The position numbers and the translations under genes are program-made. From the NCBI GenBank assembly GCA_034509425.1, contig JAVTVJ010000344.1, positions 231,872-295,871 on the forward strand: a stretch of DNA of 64,000 nucleotides, written 5' to 3'. Below, piece after piece: positions 45,865 through 59,117 of the stretch (its first letter is position 1; every line of letters begins with the position of its first letter). A model generated the notes under the pieces. The model was not told where the DNA came from. It searched no databases and saw only the letters and a program-made list of their open reading frames with translations. Source of the stretch: Eopsaltria australis (lineage: Eukaryota; Chordata; Aves; Passeriformes; Petroicidae).

Positions 45865-46794
45865 ATTTTACATGAATATGATACAACTAAGGGCTATATT
45901 CAAAATTTCAGTTAGTGACAGCTTTCCATAATACCCCTGGGCCCATCTGTTGGCAGCTGCCTTCATATCTTCATGTACAGTTTTCGTTACACGCTCTTCA
46001 GATTCTTAAGTTCCCTTTACATACTTAAATTGCCATTTTAGTTACAGGCTTATACAGTCACCTCTCAATAACCAAAAGGAAGCTTTATTTTAATTACGTT
46101 TCAGACTTCCTGCTCATTTATTACATTATGTAAGACATGGTCACAATAAGTTTCATTGTCCTTAACCTTTCAATCCATGACACTATAACTGATGATATGG
46201 AAAGAAAACCTTTTTGAATATACTCCTTAGTGCAACAATCTCTTCTAACCAATGCCTATACAAGCAATGTTTATGCTGGGTTTTTGGTTTTTGTTTGTTT
46301 TTCTGTTTGTTTGTTTTTTTACATTTTTATGTGTTTAAAATATTTTGGTAAATTTTTAGTAAAAGACAACTAATGATGTTATTTAAATGTACACATTGTA
46401 AGAATAATGCAGAGGGGCATGTAGGGTGTTTTTAGTGTTTTATCAATTATTTGTTTTTAAACTATGGCTGGAGAATGAATGAATTTAATGTAGCTATTAA
46501 CAAAGGGACGGTGTTTGGGAAACACATAGAAAGTTCACTCAAGTTCAGTAGGGGCTGCTTGGGGGAGGTGAAACAATAGCAAGTATGCAAAAGAATTTCT
46601 GAAAGGCACAGCTCTAAAGCTTGGGGAAGGGAGCAGAACTGAAATGATCCTTCCTCTTATCTGTCAGGTTGTCTTCCACTTTATCAGTTCTGTAGAAAGT
46701 CTTTACAAGATAGTCCAAGTATGTTTAGAAAGAGATTGAGTCTTCAGTCTAAATGTAGATTATTGTACATAATGGAAGACAATAATAGTAAATA

Positions 46795-46871
46795 GAAAAA
46801 AAAAAAAAAAAGAAAAAAAAGAAAAGAAAAAAAAGAAAAGAAAAAAAAAGAGAAAAAAAGAGAAAAAAAAA
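46795..46871 (+). repeat. polypurine A/G tract in the FRMD3 3' UTR
   Basis: Seventy-seven bases with only A and G, mostly runs of A broken by single G. It lies 0.9 kb after the stop codon, upstream of the first candidate poly(A) signal. Confidence 0.95.
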
Positions 46872-46952
46872 CAAGAAAAAGGACCCAAAACTAAATCAGT
46901 AGGTGATTGATTTATTTTTAAAACCATAAAGAAGAGGAACAGATGAAAAAGG

Positions 46953-46958
46953 AATAAA
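46953..46958 (+). promoter_or_regulatory. candidate poly(A) signal AATAAA (short 3' UTR)
   Basis: Canonical hexamer about 1.1 kb after the FRMD3 stop, soon after the polypurine tract. The T-rich sequence following it (TTTTCATATTTCTTTT) could act as a downstream element. It would give the shortest of the possible 3' UTRs. Confidence 0.35.
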
Positions 46959-47516
46959 TTTTCATATTTCTTTTAAAAAGCAAAGCTTTAGGCTGTACAG
47001 TTGATACAAAAATAATCTACTGGCTTACAGTTAAAGGCTTAAACACTTTAAGAGATGCATCTTCATGCTTGATGCCCTTTATGACTAATCTCTAAGAAAA
47101 TATATTTTCTGTGCATACTAATATGCTTCCTTTCACATATAGCAGCATACTTACCCTCTTTCCTTGTTATTATGAGCCCAGTTACAAGATCTAATGCTGT
47201 TTTGTGTAACATGGATTTGTATATCTAAAGGTATTCCAATATAGCTTAGAGAATATACCTACGTAAAATCTCGTCAATGCTGAGAACATTTGAAGGCCCT
47301 CAAATATACCACAGAGGTTGTATTTAAGACAAGAAAGTTTTTATTCCTCCCCTCCCACAATATTAGTGCAGCCTTGTTTCATATTTAAATTAAGGAACTT
47401 GAATTTTGGCTTCAGTCTTTCTCCTGCTTTAGACATTTATGAATTGGAGACATATTTGAGGCTATTTTATTAGATGTGCATTTAAAACATTGTAACCACA
47501 TGTCTAAATCCTACTA

Positions 47517-47522
47517 AATAAA
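47517..47522 (+). promoter_or_regulatory. candidate main poly(A) signal AATAAA
   Basis: Canonical hexamer, then a CA-containing candidate cleavage area, then a T/G-rich downstream element at about 47545-47566. This is the best-formed of the three poly(A) candidates after FRMD3. Confidence 0.55.
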
Positions 47523-48731
47523 TTCCTTTAGTTTCAATATCAGGGACTCTCTTTTGCTTGGTTTTCTCATGTAAGCCTTTGCAAGTGTCTAGTTTTAAGA
47601 TGGCAATTTTCATAGAGGATTTCTCCTTCCCTTCTAATCTTCTCCAGTTTTTAAAAGACAACAGTTACAGGGCTTAGGAGTTCCTTTCCTCAGCTGAAAA
47701 CTTTTGGATTGCTATTCATCCCCCCTCCAACAAAGACTAAATTAAACAACTGTGGTTTTTTTATTGTCTATGTTTGTCCTTGCTAATCTGTTTCCCAGAA
47801 GAATCATTAATAGTTATTTAATATCTATTTCTTCCTGTGCTACTTGCAGCTAAATGATCCTTTCCCACAAGATAATAATCATTCAGCCTAATAGAAATGG
47901 AGAGTGAACTAATGTAGATATTTGGTCGTAACAGGAACTTATTCCTTTGCATTGTTGCTAAACAAAGGGGTCAGAAAAGGTGTTTTCAGTGGTGAAGGCT
48001 GTGAGAGTGGACATCCTGCTGGACTGTGAAGACATGGTTTCATACAACCTATAAAGTCTGATAATCACTTAAAAAAAAGATAGATACTATAGTCTTGTCC
48101 CTGTGAATTACAGTGCCCCAGAAGCAGGAGTACTGTAATGCTTGATTTAACTCTTATCAGAAAATAGCTCAGTTGCATGAGAACATAATCTCAAAAATTG
48201 TGCAGTGAAGTTTTATGTAGGGTTAAATGCAAGTGTGTGTGCACATGTGCTTGCATTTGCTAACCATGTGCATACATTCAGACCTGGCCTTTTAAAATTC
48301 TCACCCTTCCTTCCTGATATTCTCTAGTCTATCAAAGTAATTTAACTAAAAGTCATGAGAGTCTTTATAACTTAAAGGCCAGGACCATGTCATACACAGA
48401 AGGATACGTCTGGGCACATGCAGAGAGAGTAGCAGCTTTTTACTAGTAAAGATGACAGACTTGGATTATGGAGCGTCTATAGGTACAGTATTGTGTATTT
48501 CTGTCTGTGCTTGGATTATATTGTAAAATGTTATGTACTTGAAATCTATTTTGTGGTTTGTCTAACATTTATAAACACAACTCTGGGAAGAATTAAAAAT
48601 GGTTTTATTTCATGGAGTGTAAGGGGAAAATATACCTGTAACTTGAGCCTTATCTTTGTACAGTGAATTTCACATTTCTATATGTCAACATCCTGATTGT
48701 TTTGTATGTTGATATGATGGCAGGAATCCCT

Positions 48732-48737
48732 AATAAA
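48732..48737 (+). promoter_or_regulatory. candidate distal poly(A) signal AATAAA
   Basis: Canonical hexamer 2.9 kb after the stop codon, with GTTTTATGG-type sequence about 30 bp beyond. ATTAAA also occurs at 48592-48597. It would define a long 3' UTR isoform. Confidence 0.4.
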
Positions 48738-50620
48738 ATTACACTGGAGAAAAGCTTTCTGCAGTTATGACAGTTTTATGGGGAAATATTTTCTATAAAT
48801 GATAGCTTTGTCAAGAAGTACTTGGAATATAATACAATACAGATTTCTTACGAACTCTTAAGATGCTTTCAATATAATTTTCTTTATTCATCAGTTGGTG
48901 GGACACTAAAAAATACTTTAAAATAGGTTGTTATTAACATGGCTTCGGGCTCATTTACCAAGAGTCTATTGGTTTGCCTGTTACCACATAAGAGTAGGTC
49001 AGAGTCCTGAGATACAATTGCTACGCACAGAGTAAAAACTGAGAGGCTGGTTTTACAGACAGGTCCTGGCAGCAGACATATGGCTGCAACCTTTGGTAGG
49101 CAGGTCTGGCTAGAGTGTTGTGCAGGAAAAGCTGTCCTTTCTTATATGGGGTTGGTTTGGAACTCTGACAGACCAAAAGTATTTGTTAAGAAATGTACAA
49201 TCTGCAATGAAGCAATTGATTATAATTTTGGGGAGATAAGAGAAAAAGAAGCCACTTCTTGAGTACATAAAACACTAATATGAAGATATTACTGTACTGT
49301 ATAGAAAGTGCCAAAATCTGAACAGACTCTAGCAATTTGAAACACAAAAGAATAGGGATACATAGTACAGGTAGATCTATTTATACAGTTAAAAGAATAC
49401 AGGTTGTAATACAGCCTTCAAAAGAGGTTGTGTTCCTGCTTTGAAGTAAGAATAAAATATATCCTCCTCAACATTGTTTGTATTCTGAAGTCCCTACTAT
49501 AATTTATGAAACTAGTGTTTGTGAAACAAAGTATTTCTACTTTGGGTAGAAACTCAGCATTTGCCATAAATCCTTTCTGAGTAATCACACAAATTTCTCT
49601 AAAATTACAACTCACTTGAACATCGTGCCAGAAGAAATCAGGTTGCATTACTCAGTGTTAATGGCCACTGTAGGTCCTTGACAACATGTGTAGACCAAAC
49701 TGGAGATCACAAGCACTGGAAGGCAAGAACCTTCATCTGGAAATCAAGGTACGCTTCTCAACATTTTGTTTGGTTGTGCTGGGTTTTGTTTGCATTTAAA
49801 GCCCAAAGGAAGTAATTCTCTCTTCTGTTTGCTTGGATTTGTTGTAGACTTCCTTAAAACTGTTGATTTATATGGAAAAAGACATATGTCTTAGACATCC
49901 CGTGAAGATCTCAGCTGTCACAAGACTGATCCCATAGTCTTATGTCTTTCATTCTGCCCCTTTGCAAAGGTAATTCCCTCATCAGCTTTATCCTCAGAAA
50001 TCTGAGGGAGCTGCTGTGACCTTTAGAAGCTGTCTTCCTTGGAGTTTCTTTCTCTTAATGCAGGTTATTGATGTCCATCTCAGCCAGATGAACTCCCTGC
50101 AGCAATCCTATTTTGCACTGTTATAAAGGTTCACAGTTTGCCTAAGGGTCTGGTAGCTCACTCCTAGAAAGCATGGGCACTATTTGTCCCTGTGATGCTT
50201 GAGGGTGTGGTATGAATTTATAGCTGTGGCACAACTCATCACAGAAGTTCCTGCTATGATCAACCACAGCTCTGCTCGTGTGTTACATTGAAAAACAATA
50301 AGGCTTTAATTTCTGCTTCAGCCTCATACAGTGATGGAGTGCAAAACATAGTTATAAAAATAAAAATTCAACACGTGCTTGAAAAATTACCTGTTGTGTT
50401 TATTTCATTCTGACCTTTCCCATATTAGCTCACTTTTAATTTCACTGAAGAAATGTTTGTTGAGCTCACGAGATGGCAGATACTTTGGAGAAGGAAAGTG
50501 GCCCCCTAGAATCTTCATCAGTGTCATGATGAACAAATACTACCTAGTAATTGCTAGTTGGAAAAGATGAAGAAACATCATTGGTTTAAATGGACTAAAA
50601 ATCCAGGTGAAATAGGTCAC

Positions 50621-50755
50621 ATTTCTTTGATTGAAGAATAATTAAGTATATTCTTTGAATCTATTTAATTATATATAAAGATTTAGGTATGTATTTAAAT
50701 ATACAATAAATATATAATTATACAGTAAGTATTTCTTTGATTGAAGAATGATTAA
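50621..50755. repeat. 25-bp direct repeat flanking an AT-rich spacer
   Basis: ATTTCTTTGATTGAAGAAT followed by A/G and ATTAA occurs at 50621-50645 and 50731-50755 with one mismatch, separated by very AT-rich sequence with TATATAA-type words. Confidence 0.85.
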
Positions 50756-52250
50756 ATAAGTTGTCTGAAAAGGGAACCTATTTCTAGAAAAACCTGTAGA
50801 CAGAAGAACATGGAAAGCCTCTCATTTGTAACACTATATATCTTATTTTGAATCTGTAATGAAAAGCTCTACTGCATATAATGTCTCCTGAAAAGCCTAG
50901 TTCTAAATCCATTTAAAAATATTTTCTCTGTTTCAGTATTATGCACATGAATAACTCCCTAAAGAGAAGATTTGATAGGGCTGCAGGTACTTTTGAGTTA
51001 ACTTCTAGTGCAATGAACCTCACAATAGAGACTTAAATGTCCCCTAATGTGTTTTTCTCAAATCTCCAGATTCTTGAATATTCAGATTCTTCTTCCCTGA
51101 GATAGGGTTGTATGCACATAATGACATACACTTTAAGTATGGGGAAAAAAGGACATCTGCAAAGCCAAAACCAAAATAAAGGCTTCTGAGCACCAGGTTT
51201 GCTTAAATCTTGTTCTTGAGAGCTAAGTCAACAGCTGTAATCCTCACTCAGAAGGGATTTAACCACTGGACATACCCAACTCAGTAGCACAGTGAGCATC
51301 ACCACTGTTTTACTGGCTTTGCCTAGCTCATGGCATGTGCCATTTCTGCCTGAGATCCTGATGTGACCACAGGGAGCTGTAACAACAAAGGCAATGTAAG
51401 GAAATATCCCTGCTGTGCTAACAGGCATAAAACCAAAATAAACATTAACTGATAGTGAAAAATAGATTGAGTCAACTTTGCCTCATAGCTGTCTAACTGG
51501 CTCTTCCAATTTCAACCTACTGTTAAGCCAGAATAGCTGACCTGTATTTTCTTTGGACAGCTCACCAGAAATGTTACTTACTGTATATTTGAGACCATTA
51601 TTATATCCCCACAACTTTTGCAATCTCAGATGTATGGGACATCCTCTTCACTGGTTCCCCCTGCCCTTTTCCACAAATATTGTTTTCCCAAGAAGTTATT
51701 TTGGAACCTCAGAAATGGGATAAAACATTATATCTCTAAAGAGCTGAAGTGCTATTGGTGCTCAGAGAAAGGACTCATCTTTCAATGTGTGAGCAGCTCT
51801 TGTCATAGTGCCCATAGCTGTGCTATTTTAAATACCCTTACAATAGCACAGCAGGCATGTTTCATGTGAAAAGGGATCTCAGAAGCTGAAAACAGAATTC
51901 CTACTGCCAGCCATGTACTCATGACTTCCTCCTTCGTGTGTGTTGTCCTTCCGATCAAAGTCTCCTTTGTTGTTCTGATTTAGGCAATTACCCACCACAA
52001 AGCACAAACCTCCACTTGCCAAAATGTCATTTCCAAAGCCTGTCTTTCGTTGTTGCCTCTCATGTGCAGATTTAGTACACACCCCAGATGTACAAAGACT
52101 TCTACTGAACTTCAGCATAGCCTCTGAGCTGTAAAACATGTGCAATATATTCCTGAATATTGTGTGCTGGACAGAGTGACCAATTTTTTAAGTGTGCAGC
52201 AGTGCATAATGTGTGCAAATTTTTATGACTTGCATTGCAGCAATGCAATG

Positions 52251-52304
52251 CACTATATTTTTTTAAAGCCCACAATTCACTATATTTTTAAAAAGCCCAC
52301 AATT
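52251..52304. repeat. 27-bp tandem duplication (2 mismatches)
   Basis: Adjacent copies at 52251-52277 and 52278-52304, each starting CACTATATTTTT and ending AAGCCCACAATT. They sit just after an odd palindrome, TGCATTGCAGCAATGCA, at 52231-52247. Confidence 0.93.
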
Positions 52305-55300
52305 ACAGAAAATTATAGTATAATAGCACTCTCAGAAACTTCATAAAACATCAAGACCCTTAAGAAACATCTGTTTCAAGGATTTTGTCTCTGCAGCAGT
52401 TAATGCTACTTCTAAGTGACAGCTCTGACTTTATGGTTGTACTTTGCACATGGTTACTCTTTTGGCAGAGCAGCAAGAAGTGCATTTAATAAAAAGTGAT
52501 CAGCAAACCTCTGAGATCACAAGATATTCCCCCATGAAGCCTGAGCAATGCATCACAAAGTAACAATGTAGAAAAAAGAATATAGCAAACCCAAAATTAT
52601 GTAATGACTACTGACTGTTAATAAAGTACATTTCATATCTAGCTAAAACATTTTAAAACTCTGAATGATAATTATGGCATTTATATTCTCTCCAAAGGTG
52701 TACAAAGTAAGGAGTATAATCCTATTTGCAGCTATATTTATCCAAGTGTTTGGCTTCTATGTAGATTATAAAACAAAAAGAAGAAATGACAAAAAACACA
52801 GTGGTGTTATCAGCTATAAACTGGGTGTTCTTCAGAGATTGTTCTATTATGAGTTTCTTCATGTTTTCTTTTTCCAAATCCTTTCTGTTCATGGTGAGTG
52901 TATTGTGGATTTAGACTATTGGAAATTCTGTAATGAATGAGAGAGGAGCTAGTAATGTGGAAAAGGCTGTTTTAAAAGTAAGTACTACATGAGACTGAAC
53001 TAAAATCTTTGGAGAGATGTGGAGGACCTAAGCAAGTCTTAGTAGAATATCCCAGAGACAGACACACAGGTCAAGGCTCAGGTAATCAGGGTCTCCTGCA
53101 TCTCCTTAAATGTTGCCACAATGAAAATCAAAGTTAAAATGTAATTTTGCATCCATGAATAGCATCTTGATGTTCCTCTCCTCCTCCCAAAACAGCTAAC
53201 CATTTTGATAAATGTCCTACTCAGCTTGGATAACAGTATCATTCAATTTTACCAGAACTTTAAAATGGAGTTAAATATGAAACAAATTTAACCCAAACAT
53301 AATCAGCAACATCAGCTGTCTTAAATTCTACTGTTTCTGATCAGTTTATTGTTAAGATGTATGTATGAAGATGCTAACTTATCATTCAACTACTTTTTCT
53401 TTTTGCCCTTGTTCAGGCCACAGGACTTACTACAAGTAACATAAAGACTGAAATGGAGGTAGATTCTACATGTTGTTGTAAACAGTTGTTCCACTGAGTT
53501 GACTATAAAGAAGCAAGATATTTTATTTCTTTCTTTCCATTTTGTCCCAAAGTGATTATTGGGTTACATCACCTCAGATGTTTTAATGTAAAATTCACAT
53601 ATTGTAATCACTTGCTTTGTTCCATCTAAAAAAATTTACCTAATATCTTTAAAATAATTATGAAGAAACATCACTGCAGTTATTTCAATACTTTTAATAC
53701 AATCACTAATTTTAAGAACACAGTATTACATTTGTCAAAATGTATTTCCTAAGTTTTTTTTATAAAAGTATATATGCCTATTTGCTTCTAGCAATTAAAA
53801 ACAGGGTATATGGGTATTGGTACCATATGGAAACAGCACATTTCCAACACTGTTTTAAGTAAAGTGTAAAATACACTACATGCTTTCAGAGAAAAGCTGT
53901 GAGCAGAGTGTAAGAAAAATCTCTATGAACCAAGGCTAATGCAACTTAAATAAGGGGCTACAGCTGCTAGTTTATTTAAAACTTTTAAAGCAGCTATATT
54001 AACAAAATTTATTAACTATTTACTGTCTGAAATTTGAGCTTAAGTAGGATTGAGTGAATATGAACAGGTGTCCTTATCTTGTGGGTTGCTGGGGATCAGA
54101 AATCTGTACTTACCACTGAAAACAAAATAACTTGTAAAGCAATTAACAAAACCAAACTGGTCAAGAGTGTCCTCTTGTGGTACTTCAGAATAATCCTTAT
54201 GAGGTTGCCTTGTGTAGAAACACTTTTCTTAACAACTGGATTCTGGAGTTGGTTGGGGCGTTCTTGTAGATGCATTTGTTTGGTTAGTTAGTTGGGGTTC
54301 TTTAGGTTTTGTTTGGTTAGTTGGTTTTTGTTTGGTTTTTTTTTTTTTTTTAAATAATACTAAGTAAATATTTGCAAACGTGTTTGAATAGGTATTTATA
54401 ATTTTAGGAATAAGTGTTTCAAGGTTGGTTGATCTGGGACTAAGTTTTTACACCGATTCAGGACGACACAATGCCGAAGTCTCTCTCCAGCAGCATCCCT
54501 TCTTGCCACCCCAAGGGGATGGGGCTGGACAGAGCTGGGAATGAACAGCCATCCTGGTCAGAGCTCTGACATTGCTGGTTCCCCTGCAGGTCCATGAATA
54601 CACGTATCTCCCTGTATCTGCACTGTGCAGTATGCAGATATTTGATAGAGTTGTGGCTGTAAGGTGTAGTGAGAGCAACCTGCATTTAGGTCCTGGGCTG
54701 AGTTTGTGCAGTTCTGATGACCCTCTCACCGGCACTACGCATTCCTCTGCTGGCCAAGCTTGCCTTTGGCCATGTCTCTCAGCCCTGCTTGGAAAAGTGT
54801 TTATTGTGCTATTGTGTTTAGCTGATGGTATCATGGACAAATGTGGCTAGCCACAGCTTAGATATTTCCAGTTTAGTCAAATGGAAGACCTTTAGTCACT
54901 TTTTCTGCTGCCTGTCCTGTGCTTTTCAACTTACTTGTTTCACCAAACTCAAAGTAATAACAGGTGATTTTTAATTTGCTGAAGGACTGCTGAAGTTCAG
55001 GTGTCCCAGAAGTTAATGGGGATATTGGGCAGGATCACAGAAGGGAAATCTGTCTGTCCAGGACTGGTGGCCTCTGATGTGCACACACCTCACTGATTGT
55101 ACTATAAGGTCCTGATGGCTGTGGCTACATTTCTGTGCAGGCAACTGTGCTTGAGCACTGTGTAGGAGGAAGGGAGACCTCAAGAATTTGATACCACATT
55201 GAAAACAGGTTAAAACAGTGCTGGAGAGTAGATATGAAAAAAAGGGAACTAAAATGAGTCAATACAGTTGTGTAGTTGATGAGGCATGAAATGCCAGGAG

Positions 55301-58300
55301 GAAATATTTAATTTATAAGGGATTGTTTTTTCCCTTGAACAACCAATTACTTAAGAAAGAACAAGATCTTGCAGTACTTTCATGGAGCAGGGTTTTTCAC
55401 TGACAAGTATGGTATGAAAAGTTCCTGCCAGCACTGTACATGGTCAGATGAATACTGCCAGGGCCTCTGCTGCATTTCACAAAATGGACAAAAATGAAAT
55501 CATCACTGGCACCATTTTATCAAGCTGTTCTCTTGAATTTTATCAAAGAACTATCATTGATAAAACTGTTGTGGTGTCTGGTTAGTCCCTGAAAATCTTC
55601 AGTGTGTTACAAAAGAAACTTGATTTCTAATAACTAGTTTGTAGAGATCAGCATGTACTCACAAAATATAAGCTATTCGAGACAGACAGCTTTGGTTTTA
55701 GACTTCATTTAGGAAGAAAAAGAAAACCAAAGATATTTGAGAATTACCCTTGGAGAAGGCAAGCAAGAAAAAGCGTGTGGAGAAGCTTGCTTTGAAAACT
55801 ATTGTGGGCTGATAACCTGAAAACCAGGTTTCTAAGAAGATAAAGAAGTTTGGTATAACTTTTTTAACTGCTCAGATGGTGTTTGCAAGATGAAGTTAGT
55901 TTCTATGTTCTTAGGTGTTGTTTCTGTGCCCATGTTATTTGTAAGTTGTTTTATCTTGCTTTTCATCAAACCTGTGAGTCTGGGTTGCATTTCTTGCTGT
56001 TGATTTGGAATCAACTGCTTATTTGTTATTTTTCTTACCTCTTGCAATTGAGAAAATGCTTATCAGCCCCAAACAGAGTGTTCAAAAGGCAAAAATGTAC
56101 AAAATTATTATTATTATTCTTGTTGTCTAAATTGGAAGTGGAGAATAGAGATCACTTGAGGAACTTAGAAATAGTTAAGAAAAACCTCTTAATAGGCACA
56201 GGGAATGTCAAGTCTTTGGGTCTTCAAAGGAAAATGTAGAAAGAAAACTTAGTTTGTGAAATAATGAGTAATTTTTTGACAGGACCTCCAAGTAAGTATT
56301 CTAAAAAGAAGACCTCTTTTTCCTCACTGTCTCCTCTGTAATCCTTTTTGTATTTCCTGCTCTATCTTACACAGCTTATCTATAGTTGTAGGTAGCAATC
56401 CTCAGATCTGCAAAAAATACTATTAACATTCCTTTCATTATAGATTTCATTTGGGGCCTACTTCATTATGGATGTCATTCATTTCCCATAATTATTAGAG
56501 GAATTCTCCCAAGTTGAACTACTGTGTGTCATTTATATTTGGGTGTCCTTCTGACAGTCTGGTGATGATCATGCTGCCTGCTCTGCTGAAACCAAGTGGG
56601 CTGTGAAGACAGCTTGGATTCACCCCAGTGGCTTTGTTGATGTGGATGTTGTTCCTGAGGTCAGCAGATATGCAAGAACCCTTTGCTAGGGCAGACAGTC
56701 AAGGGAGTAATATTTTTTTCTTGATTCCTTTGATACCTGGAGCCGTGTGTCCTCTGGTCCATGAGCAGAATGACAAGGAAGGAGGAGGTGGAAGACCTTT
56801 GTCTGTAGTAAGGTGTGTCTAACACATCTTAGACCTGAAAATTACATCATATGACTTGTGAATTCTGTCTTATTTGCTCTATATGAGTCAGCCTGCTTAA
56901 GTGAGTTACTTGGACAGACGAGTAACGTCAAGATGGGAACAGAAGTCCAAGAATATGCAGTGTTTTACCTATAATTCTTGATAATCTATAACAATTCACC
57001 TTAGTGGCTTTAAACCCTGTGGATGCTTCAGATTTTAAAGAATCTGGCTTTCATTGAAACTATCTGCTGTCAGTTTTGAATTGGGACAATTTGGCCCAAA
57101 ACCAGCATCTGAATGAATTTGTTTTAATTATTATTTTAACTTGCAGAATTGATCTGTGAATAAAACAAAATCAGTGTTGGATGTGCTGTCAGTTCAATCC
57201 CTGCCTTTCACTCTTCCTTTCTTATTCACCATTAAAATTGAGATTGATTAACTTGTAATATATCTTACAGCCTTGTTTGCTAAAATAAAATGTAGCAATA
57301 GCACTCCAAGGACTCAAATACTCAAAGAAAATGCTTTAAAATAGTATCTACTTGAAAATGTCTGCTTTCAAATGAGCACTTCAGCCAGAATGAGACATTC
57401 CTGAAGTTCCTTCATCTTAAGGAGAATTCATGATTGCAGAGGTGAGCACTGAAAACCTTTTGAGATTAACCCTTACCCAGGCCTTATATATTCAGTCCCA
57501 TGCAGGATAATGGTAGCAACAGTTCCTTATTTCATTGCATTCTGGAAGACAAATGCTGGCTTTAAGTTGGAAGAAAGAGAAGAGGGCACTTTCTGTTTAA
57601 CCTAGGATATCTACATAATTGAAAGTTGAAGAGAAGAATGGATGGGCCAGACTTCCTGCTATTTATATTACTGCTTCTTTTCCTCCAGTAAGATCCATAC
57701 AGATCTAGATTTACAATAAAATATACTGTGGCTTTTGGTTTTAAACACAAACATCAAATTCAAATATATGATAATCCTTTTTGAATGATATTTTGATTGA
57801 TAAATTTCATCTGACATGAAATAGTGTATTTCACATGAATTGAGAATATCTTGTGGCACTGCAGTACTCATTTAGCTTGCTTCTGTTCCCCAAAGCTGAG
57901 CTAATTTAATATTTCTGAGCCTGAGACTCAGCTGAATCTGGGAAACAAAAAACAAACAAACCTGTGGACTTTGCATTCATATTTAATATTTCACTGATTT
58001 CAATAAAGTCAGGGTGTCTCTTTCAAGGCTGTTGGGGTTTCACATAGTTTTAGCAGATCAAAAGAATTTTGCAGAGGTATATATGCCTATATCAATGAAT
58101 TTGTTGAATATTTAACAGTTCAAAAACTTTCTTCCTATTTTTTTGACTGAGAACTTCACTCATTGGACCATTGGAATAGTGTCTTGTGATTAAGAGTTTT
58201 ATTTTAAAATTAGGTTTTATTGTTTTTATTAAGCTCCACAGCTGATTAAATGGCTAAATATCAATTTTATTTGATACCCTCTATTATGTTTCTGCTCCAA

Positions 58301-59029
58301 AATACTGTTTATGGAAATAGTTTCACAGTTTTGTTTCTGTTGTACCATTTACATTTCTGATTTGGTTTACGAATCAAACAGTGTAATCCTGTCTGACCAG
58401 TGGAAAACATACAGTTTTGATGTAAGCTGGAATTTTGTGTATCATTGTATCTCACTCAAACATAATTGTCATCACAGTTGCGGTTTGATTTGCAGTATGT
58501 CAAAGTAGCAATACAATACTGTGTAAAAAGCCTGTTGCCTTCTAACCTATCAAATTAGATATCAGCTAGTTTTTAATATTCATGTTTGCATTCATACAAA
58601 CAGAACCAATTTATCCAGATTAAAATAAATAAAGAAAAATTATTCCAGAACTTTAAGACAGTAAAGAAAAGTTTGAATGAGATGTCTTACTTGCTGTGAA
58701 TACTTTAAGCTTTGGGAACTTTAAAAAAGGCAATGGAGAGAATCCAGTTGTGCATATACCCAATTCTAATTATGTGAATGTTGTAATTGAAAAAACCTTA
58801 ATCTTCTCACCTATTTCATGTTAGGCATATAGTATAACTGCAATAAGGGAATACAGTTCTTATGCCTTCATTTGGCATCCTCTGAGCTTTGCATCCTGAG
58901 GGTCTTCTTTGTCCCCATTAAAGAATTTCCTTTACTGAAGGCAGGATCAAATCTGTGGTCATTGTCATTACTGAACAGTAAACAGATCATAGCTCCTGAA
59001 GATGAGCATTCAGTGCCATGCTTTAGTTG

Positions 59030-59117
59030 ATGAGGAGGTGTTAGGTCATAGGCTGGACTTGATGATCTCAAAGGTCTTTTGAAACCTAGTTCATTTTGTG
59101 ATTCTGTGTGATTCTCT
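59030..59117 (+). mobile_element. CR1 3'-terminal fragment (sense)
   Basis: Only the last part of the CR1 3' UTR remains: TTAGGTCATAGGCTGGACTT, GATGATCTCAAAGGTCTTTT, then CR1 terminal octamer-type repeats (GATTCTGTG, GATTCT). Confidence 0.92.

Larger units (their letters stand above)
45865..47545 (+). other. FRMD3: FRMD3 3' untranslated region (proximal candidate end)
   Basis: AT-rich sequence after the stop codon with several ATTTA-type motifs, a GTTT-rich patch near 46280-46320 and a polypurine tract at 46795-46871. The most convincing end follows AATAAA at 47517-47522, because a T/G-rich stretch (CTCTTTTGCTTGGTTTTC) follows about 25-45 bp later. The end is placed by motif only, without transcript evidence. 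Confidence 0.6.
48770..59029. other. intergenic sequence downstream of FRMD3, no gene recognised
   Basis: AT-rich, with many stops in all frames. Small repeats occur at 50621-50755 and 52251-52304, and a G/T-rich run at about 54240-54350. Open frames such as antisense 54448-54840 and 55883-56239 match nothing I know. No tRNA or other RNA gene could be recognised by eye. Confidence 0.6.

Noticed and set aside
54448..54840. 130-codon antisense frame in the intergenic part
   Set aside because: No known domain, overlapping frames on both strands, consistent with chance in a slightly G/C-richer patch.
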